A stretch of 12,782 nt of DNA from JAGLQA01 sp023135565. Its GTDB lineage: Bacteria; Acidobacteriota; Aminicenantia; UBA2199. The notes below the pieces were generated by a model. That model was not told where the DNA came from. It searched no databases and saw nothing but the letters and a program-made list of their open reading frames with translations. Both the position numbers and the translations under genes were made by a program. The stretch is from positions 1-12,782 of the forward strand of contig DAOWCY010000204.1 of the NCBI GenBank assembly GCA_030639305.1. The letters run 5' to 3'. Below, in pieces: positions 1 through 4,569 of this stretch (positions within the stretch are counted from its first letter, which is position 1; the number at the start of each line of letters is the position of its first letter).

Positions 1-139
1 CCCAAGATTTACACCAACTTGTATGAAATTGCCTTCAGGAGTGAGTGGCAGTGAAGAGCCGTAAGCGGGAAAACCGCACGTCCGGTTCTGTGAGGGGGGG
101 AAGCATTCCCAGGTGGGAAGGCTCATCCCCCTACTCGAC
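1..139 (+). ncRNA. Group II intron, 3' end only (domains V and VI)
   Basis: Bases 56-89 fold as a group II intron domain V. The outer stem GAGCCG/CGGTTC closes over an inner GCGG/CCGC stem capped by a GAAA-type loop, and the whole is 34 nt, the usual size. Bases 92-137 follow as domain VI: a G-run (94-100) pairs with CCCCC (127-131), with an inner TTCCC/GGGAA stem looped by AGGT. A bulged A near 133 lies about 7 nt before the 3' end CTACTCGAC, as expected for a branch point, so the 3' splice site is probably after 139. Frame 1 of bases 1-54 is open and ends in TGA at 52-54; it could be the last residues of an intron-encoded reverse transcriptase, but it is too short to tell. The rest of the intron lies outside the window. 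Confidence 0.85.
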
Positions 140-222
140 ATTAAACTTTTTTGAAGGTGCGGTGTGCCGCGGCCCCCAACTTCAATTTAATGGGGGCATC
201 CCCCGGCAGGGCCGCCGGAGGC
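140..222 (+). repeat. Dispersed multi-hairpin repeat, divergent copy A
   Basis: This GC-rich stretch starts at the intron 3' junction with AAACTTTTTTGAA and ends with GCCGCCGGAGGC (211-222). It also contains a CCCCCGGCAGGG block. The same order (AAACTTTTT, then CCCCCGGCAGGG, then GCCGCCGGAGGC) is seen in the better conserved copy at 4225-4318. The middle differs, so this is a decayed or variant member. The intron seems to sit at its left edge, so part of the repeat may lie on the far side of the intron. Confidence 0.5.
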
Positions 223-233
223 CAATCGGTCCC

Positions 234-257
234 CCCGCGCAGCGGGCTTTATTTTTT
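234..257 (+). terminator. Rho-independent terminator, rightward
   Basis: CCCGC (234-238) and GCGGG (242-246) form a 5-bp GC stem with a 3-nt loop. It is followed by CTTTATTTTTT, giving the U-rich tail on the plus strand. It would end transcripts coming from the intron side. It overlaps the stop codon of the convergent decarboxylase gene. The stem is short, so strength is uncertain. Confidence 0.5.
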
Positions 258-1721
258 GATCAATTTGCTCACCTCTTTTGCCGCGGTTATTCCCGATTCG
301 GTAATATAAAGCTCATGATTCTTCTCGATCTCCGCTAATTTGTAGTAATAATTGGCCATCATGCCTGCCGACTGCTTCATCCCCTTCGCGGAAGTATCAG
401 CCAACCAATTCAACTGCTCGATGCGCGCCCCGTTCGTCAAATGAAAATTAGCCACCGGGTCGAAAGCCTTCTCACCCCTCTTTTCATTTAAAAGATAATA
501 GGCACACAATCTCATAAGAGACGGTTTTAGCGTTTTCGCTATACCGGGAGCCTTATTCCAGGGGGTATTTAGTACTTCCAGCAGTCCCCGGGCGGCATTC
601 CCGTTGGCGGTTTTCGACCTCAGGGTTTTAACCTCCCCCGCGGTCAAAATCGACTCGTCGCCTTTCTCGAGCAGGGGATCGAGCCACCTCCGGAAATAGG
701 GAACCGGGGAGAGGGTGGCAAAATGTTTTAGACCTTTTAGTTTTTTAGAAAGCTCCCTCACCACCCGCTTGATAAGAAAATTACCTAAGTTTATTCCGAT
801 TAGCCCCATCTGGGCATTGGAGATGGAATAAAAAATAGCCGTATCCGCTTCTTCGGGATCAAAGGTGGCAGCCTCTATATCCAATAGCTCCTGAATACTG
901 TCCGCTATTTTGTTAACCAGGGCTACCGTTACGAATATCAGCGGTTCATCAGGCATTTTGGTATGAAAAAAAGCAAAACACTGGCGGTCCGAATCGAGCC
1001 GGTTTTTTAGATCATGCCAGGAGCGGATTTCATGCACCGCCTCGTATTCGATTAGCTTCTCGAGCAGGGAAGCAGGCGACTGCCAGGTGATCTCCTTAAG
1101 GTCCAGCAGGCCGATATCGAACCAGGAAGAGAGGATATTCTTTAAATCCGAGTCTAATTTTATTAGGTAAGGGTTCTCTTTCCTGATGGGGAAAAGAGCC
1201 GCCCTGAAATCGATCAAGAACTTGAAGCCGTTGGGCAGGGTGTTGAACTGTTTTAAAAGCCGCACCCGCGGGGGGATTAAGGACGCGGCAAGCGCCATCT
1301 CTGCTTTAATGCGTTTGTTATCGTCTGCCTCCGCCTCCTGTACTTCTTTAATCCGCCGGTTTACTTCATCTCTGTCTATATCGAATTCCCGGGCCAGGAT
1401 CCGTTTAAAATTTTCCCGCCCGGTTTTTGAAAGCTCTAAGTACAGTTTGCCTAATTCCACCGATCGCGCTATACTGGAGGCATCGCCCCCTTTGGCGAAC
1501 ACACATTCGTGGATCATTTTTTTTATATATTTTTCGTCTGCTTCGGGGAGGTGCGGGGAAATTTTACCGGTGACGGCGATCCGGGTTTTGCTTTTTATTT
1601 TGCCCCAGGTTTTTAGAATCTCGTCCATGGTTTTACGGCCGAAACCGGTAAAAGAGCCGTCTTTTTTTTCAATATCTTGTGCAGGTAAGGTATGGGCTGC
1701 GTTTTTTTCTTTTTCTTCCAT
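249..1721 (-). CDS. Malonyl-CoA decarboxylase
   Basis: The product decarboxylates malonyl-CoA to acetyl-CoA and CO2, in the cytoplasm. From the ATG at 1721 it is 490 residues, close to the family's usual size. An N-terminal helical region (about 30-165) precedes the GNAT-like catalytic domain. Family blocks are clear: LLEKLIEYEAVHEIRSW (from about 219) running into the DRQCFAFFH segment, FYSIS (297-301), HFATLSPVP (from 333), VANFHLTNGA (about 423-432) and NWLADTS (438-444). The catalytic Ser and His known from the human enzyme correspond to the YSIS serine and His427. An in-frame TTG at 1736 would add five residues. I prefer ATG 1721 because TTGGAG lies 9 nt upstream of it, and the predicted transcript starts about where the TTG lies. 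The gene converges on the intron remnant and is third in line behind the CoA-transferase subunits, but it has its own promoter. Confidence 0.93.
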   Translation of the reverse strand: MEEKEKNAAHTLPAQDIEKKDGSFTGFGRKTMDEILKTWGKIKSKTRIAVTGKISPHLPEADEKYIKKMIHECVFAKGGDASSIARSVELGKLYLELSKTGRENFKRILAREFDIDRDEVNRRIKEVQEAEADDNKRIKAEMALAASLIPPRVRLLKQFNTLPNGFKFLIDFRAALFPIRKENPYLIKLDSDLKNILSSWFDIGLLDLKEITWQSPASLLEKLIEYEAVHEIRSWHDLKNRLDSDRQCFAFFHTKMPDEPLIFVTVALVNKIADSIQELLDIEAATFDPEEADTAIFYSISNAQMGLIGINLGNFLIKRVVRELSKKLKGLKHFATLSPVPYFRRWLDPLLEKGDESILTAGEVKTLRSKTANGNAARGLLEVLNTPWNKAPGIAKTLKPSLMRLCAYYLLNEKRGEKAFDPVANFHLTNGARIEQLNWLADTSAKGMKQSAGMMANYYYKLAEIEKNHELYITESGITAAKEVSKLIKK

Positions 1722-1742
1722 AGTTTTCCGCTCCAATAATAT

Positions 1743-1771
1743 ATAATATAAGAAAAATGATGTTTTTTCAA
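1743..1771 (-). promoter_or_regulatory. Sigma70-type promoter of the malonyl-CoA decarboxylase gene
   Basis: Read on the minus strand, TTGAAA (1771-1766) is followed after exactly 17 nt by TATTAT (1748-1743). Transcription should start near 1736, giving a leader of only about 15 nt that begins with the TTGGAG Shine-Dalgarno. The -35 lies in the string CGGGGTTGAAAAAA, which recurs upstream of the CoA-transferase alpha gene. Confidence 0.6.
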
Positions 1772-1899
1772 CCCCGAAATCAAAAGAGTGTTTATAGTAC
1801 GTCCCCGGAAACGAGTGAAATTAAGCAAGCCCATTCGCGTGGTAGGGCGTTGAGCGGTGGCGCTTTTCGACGAGCTAACACACCCCGTCACTTCGGGGC

Positions 1900-1942
1900 A
1901 AAAAACAAAAAAGCCCCTCAGTGCCACCCCTCTCAAGAGGGG
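1900..1942 (-). terminator. Possible terminator of the CoA-transferase beta transcript
   Basis: On the minus strand CCCCTC (1942-1937) can pair with GAGGGG (1919-1914), followed by C and the U-rich tail TTTTTTGTTTTTT (1912-1900). This fits an intrinsic terminator about 110 nt past the beta-subunit stop. A more compact hairpin using the same left arm (1927-1942) would compete with it, so efficiency is uncertain. Confidence 0.4.
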
Positions 1943-1992
1943 AATTTTGGCTTCGCGATCATCGAAAACCCGTCTCTTTTTCTTGCTTTTTT

Positions 1993-2017
1993 CTTCGTGC
2001 CCTTCGTGTGCTTCGTG
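1993..2017 (-). repeat. Three 9-bp CACGAAG tandem units
   Basis: CTTCGTG occurs on the plus strand at 1993, 2002 and 2011, exactly 9 bases apart (CACGAAG on the minus strand), with two variable bases between units. It lies in a pyrimidine-rich stretch just downstream of the beta-subunit stop. Confidence 0.7.
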
Positions 2018-2050
2018 GTGAATGCTTTTGCTTTTCCTCTGTGGCCCATT

Positions 2051-2818
2051 TCATGCTAAAATAAGCCGCTGCGGGTCTACTTCTTGCCGCAGGATGCGCA
2101 GTTCTTTTTCGGTGGGCGGCGCCACTTCCCCGGCTTGCGAAATGTCTATAGGGAAACCGGTGTCTGCCTGGATTTTCCCGGGTGTAATGCCGGGGTAACA
2201 GCGGTCTAAGTACATCTCTTTGCTTTCCGGGTGGAAACGCATCACCGCTTTGTCAGAGATCACACATACCGGGCCGCCGTGTGCATAGCCGAGGCGTTCT
2301 CTGCCCCCCGGACCGTCGAAATAACCGGGTGTGGTAAAATAATCTAATTTTTCAACGAAACGACGCCTTTCGTGTTTGATAAAAACCATGGTACGACCGA
2401 CGAAACTACCCACGTCGCAAGCGCCGCCGGAACCGGGGAAACGCACTGCCGGTTTGGAATAATCACCGGAGCAGGTGGAGTTGAGGTTGCCGAAGCGGTC
2501 TACCTGGGCAGCCCCCAGGATACCCAGCAGCTTCGGCCCTAAGAAAGGATTCTGCATGGTGGCAAAGGCTTCGGCCAGTCCGGCGTTAACACAGGAACCG
2601 TACATCAGGCGGGAGTCTGCCACTGTCAGGGGGATTTCCCGGAGATCAGGGTCGATAGCCCCGGTTTCAAAAAAGATCGTGGCTTCCGGGGCGTGGATTT
2701 TTTTTGCCGCCATTGCTGCCAGCAGGGAAATCCCCGTGCCGCAGAAAACGATTTCGCCGTTATGGATTTCCCGGGCTGCCGTGATAGCCATTAATTCTTG
2801 TGAAGTGTAGTTTTTCAT
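2051..2818 (-). CDS. Family I CoA-transferase, beta subunit (glutaconate CoA-transferase GctB-like)
   Basis: This is the catalytic subunit of a heteromeric acyl-CoA:carboxylate CoA-transferase, which moves CoA from a donor thioester to an acid. The 255 residues match the usual beta-subunit length. Glu51 in FFETGAID sits where GctB-type enzymes carry the glutamate that forms the CoA thioester, so it looks active, unlike IpdAB-type relatives that lack it. Other blocks are AQVDRFGNLNST (104-115), PGSGGACDV (128-136), the RRFVEKLDYFTTPGYF segment (152-167) and HGGPVCVISDKAVMRF (180-195). Its ATG has no visible Shine-Dalgarno; the 20 bases upstream are almost only A and T. No clear promoter lies in the roughly 200-nt gap to the alpha gene, so it probably depends on the alpha promoter, with a hairpin repeat between the two. 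The substrate cannot be read from sequence. Confidence 0.88.
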   Translation of the reverse strand: MKNYTSQELMAITAAREIHNGEIVFCGTGISLLAAMAAKKIHAPEATIFFETGAIDPDLREIPLTVADSRLMYGSCVNAGLAEAFATMQNPFLGPKLLGILGAAQVDRFGNLNSTCSGDYSKPAVRFPGSGGACDVGSFVGRTMVFIKHERRRFVEKLDYFTTPGYFDGPGGRERLGYAHGGPVCVISDKAVMRFHPESKEMYLDRCYPGITPGKIQADTGFPIDISQAGEVAPPTEKELRILRQEVDPQRLILA

Positions 2819-2838
2819 AGTTATTTATTTATATTTTT

Positions 2839-2932
2839 GCCTCCGGCGGCCCCACGCGCGTGGGGTGGCGTTAAGCCGCTTCGCGGCAGGTCCCTGCCGG
2901 GGGCCAAACTTTTGTAAAAGTTTGATCAAAAC
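2839..2932 (-). repeat. Dispersed multi-hairpin repeat, copy B (inverted)
   Basis: The reverse complement of this 94-bp segment matches 4225-4318 at 90 of 94 positions with no gaps. It holds a series of perfect or near-perfect palindromes: CAAACTTTT/AAAAGTTTG, GGCAGG/CCTGCC, CCGC/GCGG, and the 16-bp CCCCACGCGCGTGGGG. It ends in GCCGCCGGAGGC (minus-strand reading). It lies between the alpha and beta CoA-transferase genes and would be part of their shared transcript. Confidence 0.9.
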
Positions 2933-2998
2933 TTCTATTTAGCGAAACGTTTGTGCCCTTTGTTAAACGTTGGAGAATTTGCCCAAACGCCGGGCTAA

Positions 2999-3063
2999 TC
3001 AAAAGTTTTTTGGGGGGTTCAGGGGGGCGATTTTTCAAAAAAGCCCCCCTGACCGCCGGAGGC
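2999..3063 (+). repeat. Dispersed hairpin repeat, short copy C, overlapping the alpha gene's 3' end
   Basis: This shorter member begins TCAAAAGTTTT like copy D and ends ACCGCCGGAGGC, but has a different core. The core is the long inverted repeat AGGGGGGC (3021-3028) / GCCCCCCT (3043-3050), with inner T and A runs that extend the stem. The stop codon and last 14 codons of the CoA-transferase alpha gene lie inside it. It may also serve as that gene's 3' hairpin. Confidence 0.7.
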
Positions 3064-4032
3064 GCCTCTTTGTAGTCCCGCGGCGTAGCCGTAAGGAGGC
3101 ACCGCCCGGATGCTCTCCAACACGCCGCTGCCGATCTTTTCTAAATATTCCCGCTGGTTTTTCACGGAAAACACAAATTCATCTAAGTACTGTTTGAATT
3201 TTTCGTCCTCCGAAGCAGTGCCGCGATACATATTAAGGTGCCGGGCATCGTAATCATAACAACCGTAACAGGCAGTGGGATGAGCGCCGAAAGGCACATG
3301 CACTACCGCATCCACCACGAAAAAAGGGATTTGATTGCGATCCGGTTCAGCGCGCATCACGCCCGGTTCCACCAGTTCTTCGCAGGTAACGATCACATGC
3401 CGGGAGGCCCGGGCCTGCTCCACGTCGGCAAAAGATAGCCCCGCAATACGCACCGTGCCCTGGGAATCCGCCTGCTGCGCGTGGATAACCGTTACGTCCG
3501 GGTTGATCGCCGGAACCAGCACCAGCGGCTCGTTTTTTTTTTTCGCGAAAGGATTGTTTTGCACTAATAACTTTTGGTTGGGCAAACGCGGGTCTTTGCG
3601 GCGCATTTCAGCATCGAAACCCCAGCGCTTGACGATGTCCGTACCCATGCCCGATTTGACCGGCAGGAAAGGCACACCCATAGCCCCAGCCAAAAAACGC
3701 AGTGTCATCTGGTAATTGGTATAGTCTTCAACCGACAGTTCGCCCTTTTCTACCGCCCGGCGGAAACACACGCAGGTAGGGGCAAAGCGGCCGTTTGCGC
3801 CGTAGGCTATCTCTACCGCTTTCACGCAGCCTGCGCCCACCAGCACGTCTAACGCCTGGCCCCCGGAGTGGATATAGACATGGAGGTTTTCGATTTTTTG
3901 GCGGATGATCTCGTAGGCGCAGGCCATAGGCTGGCGATTGACTGTAAAACCCCCGAAAGAGATATGGCAGTCATCATGCACGAACTGTTTTACCGCCTCT
4001 TTAAGAGTAATAACTTTGCTTGAATTTTTCAA
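3019..4032 (-). CDS. Family I CoA-transferase, alpha subunit (glutaconate CoA-transferase GctA-like)
   Basis: This is the partner of the beta subunit encoded just downstream; together they would form the CoA-transferase heteromer. Of 337 residues, the family region runs to about 322. Visible blocks are FGGF (26-29), HSGGQALD (55-62), LPVKSGMGTD (123-132) and LVPAINPDVTVIHAQQAD (172-189). The start is TTG at 4032: AAAAGG lies 8 nt upstream (4046-4041), a promoter lies just beyond it, and the next in-frame ATG (residue 36) falls after the conserved FGGF. Two oddities stand out. Residues 164-166 (KKK) are encoded by an uninterrupted run of 11 A. The Gly/Phe/Pro-rich tail (324-337) and stop codon lie inside a dispersed hairpin repeat, so the original C-terminus was probably replaced or extended. 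The substrate is unknown; the nearby decarboxylase makes malonate or a similar acid a reasonable guess. Confidence 0.88.
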   Translation of the reverse strand: MKNSSKVITLKEAVKQFVHDDCHISFGGFTVNRQPMACAYEIIRQKIENLHVYIHSGGQALDVLVGAGCVKAVEIAYGANGRFAPTCVCFRRAVEKGELSVEDYTNYQMTLRFLAGAMGVPFLPVKSGMGTDIVKRWGFDAEMRRKDPRLPNQKLLVQNNPFAKKKNEPLVLVPAINPDVTVIHAQQADSQGTVRIAGLSFADVEQARASRHVIVTCEELVEPGVMRAEPDRNQIPFFVVDAVVHVPFGAHPTACYGCYDYDARHLNMYRGTASEDEKFKQYLDEFVFSVKNQREYLEKIGSGVLESIRAVPPYGYAAGLQRGASGGQGGFFEKSPP

Positions 4033-4055
4033 TTTTTTTGCCTTTTCAGGTATGT

Positions 4056-4084
4056 ATTTTAATAGAAAACACTCTTTTTTTCAA
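4056..4084 (-). promoter_or_regulatory. Sigma70-type promoter of the CoA-transferase alpha gene
   Basis: On the minus strand TTGAAA (4084-4079) is followed after 17 nt by TAAAAT (4061-4056). Transcription should begin near 4049, giving a leader of about 17 nt that starts almost at the Shine-Dalgarno AAAAGG. The layout and the flanking string CGGGGTTGAAAAAA match the decarboxylase promoter. Confidence 0.6.
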
Positions 4085-4206
4085 CCCCGTGGCGCGGGCA
4101 CCCTATAAGCGGCTTCGCCGCATAGTGGCGCTTTTGATTTTAAACCCCGTGCGCACGGGGAGGCGATAAGCGGCTTCGCCGCAAGAGACAGCGTGTGAGC
4201 GATTTT
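4083..4206. repeat. Two tandem, degenerate ~60-bp hairpin units
   Basis: AACCCCGT begins both units (4083 and 4143, a 60-base step). Each then carries ATAAGCGGCTTCGCCGCA (hairpin GCGGC-TTC-GCCGC at 4109-4121 and 4170-4182) and ends in TTTT(G)ATTTTA. The second unit has the perfect palindrome CCCCGTGCGCACGGGG (4145-4160). The units directly abut the -35 of the alpha gene promoter and fill the gap between that promoter and copy D of the other repeat family. Confidence 0.75.
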
Positions 4207-4224
4207 AATTTTAAATCATCAAAA

Positions 4225-4318
4225 GTTTTGTTCAAACTTTTTCAAAAGTTTGGCCCCCGGCAGGGACCTGCCGCGCAGCGGCTTACCGCCACCCCACGCG
4301 CGTGGGGCCGCCGGAGGC
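4225..4318 (+). repeat. Dispersed multi-hairpin repeat, copy D
   Basis: This is the inverted partner of 2839-2932 (90/94 identical, no gaps). The order of palindromes is CAAACTTTT/AAAAGTTTG, GGCAGG/CCTGCC, GCCGC/GCGGC, and CCCCACGCGCGTGGGG (4292-4307), ending GCCGCCGGAGGC. The similarity to copy C extends a few bases left, to TCAAAAGTTTT at 4219. It separates the divergently transcribed CoA-transferase and methyltransferase transcription units. Confidence 0.9.
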
Positions 4319-4366
4319 AAGTCTATCTTAGATTTTTCCAAAATTGAACACTTACAAAAAATTATA

Positions 4367-4396
4367 TTGCTATCCCTAATCTATATATGTTATAAT
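4367..4396 (+). promoter_or_regulatory. Extended -10 promoter of the methyltransferase/nuclease operon
   Basis: TTGCTA (4367-4372) is followed after 18 nt by the consensus -10 TATAAT (4391-4396). TG sits one base upstream of the -10, making an extended -10 element. Transcription should start near 4403, leaving a leader of about 165 nt before the methyltransferase ATG. Confidence 0.6.
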
Positions 4397-4413
4397 AAAT
4401 TTTCGGGAATCGG

Positions 4414-4458
4414 GAATAATGATTGAATGCCCGGTTCTCCTGGGTTCTTTCATTATTC
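4414..4458 (+). promoter_or_regulatory. Leader hairpin upstream of the methyltransferase gene
   Basis: GAATAATGA (4414-4422) and TCATTATTC (4450-4458) are perfect 9-bp complements, with a small inner CCCG/TGGG stem (4430-4433, 4441-4444). The hairpin lies just inside the predicted transcript, and a T-run follows about 10 nt later (near 4471-4477). It could be an attenuator, an RNA-stability element or a binding site for a dimeric regulator. The sequence does not decide between these. Confidence 0.45.
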
Positions 4459-4569
4459 TATCATTCCTCTTTTTTTATCTCTCTTGTTCTTATTAAATGG
4501 TTTTTGGGAGCCAGTCGATTATCGAGGATTTGTAGAAATTACGATATAAGGATTATTTAGCCGGGAAAA

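Larger units (their letters stand above)
1780..2050. other. Intergenic stretch with hairpins, no gene seen
   Basis: No convincing coding sequence is present. Visible structure includes CCCCG/CGGGG (1883-1898), a perfect 7-bp hairpin CCCCTCT-CA-AGAGGGG (1927-1942), and A-rich runs between them (1900-1912). The stretch 1796-1880 is GC-rich with GCG-containing words such as AGCGGTGGCGCTTTT, related in flavour to the unit upstream of the alpha gene (GTGGCGCTTTT at 4124-4134). It is probably a decayed intergenic repeat rather than a gene. The right end is T-rich and carries a separate 9-bp repeat. Confidence 0.45.

Noticed and set aside
45..338. 97-codon frame across the intron end and repeat
   Set aside because: It runs through domain V and VI structure and the convergent gene's 3' end. 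Its composition is that of structured RNA, not protein.
1722..1736. TTG start five codons upstream for the malonyl-CoA decarboxylase
   Set aside because: It has no Shine-Dalgarno and would lie at the predicted transcription start. The ATG at 1721 has TTGGAG 9 nt upstream.
1613..1936. 107-codon minus-strand frame spanning the decarboxylase start
   Set aside because: It overlaps the decarboxylase 5' end and promoter in another frame and includes repeat hairpins; no ribosome binding site or family match.
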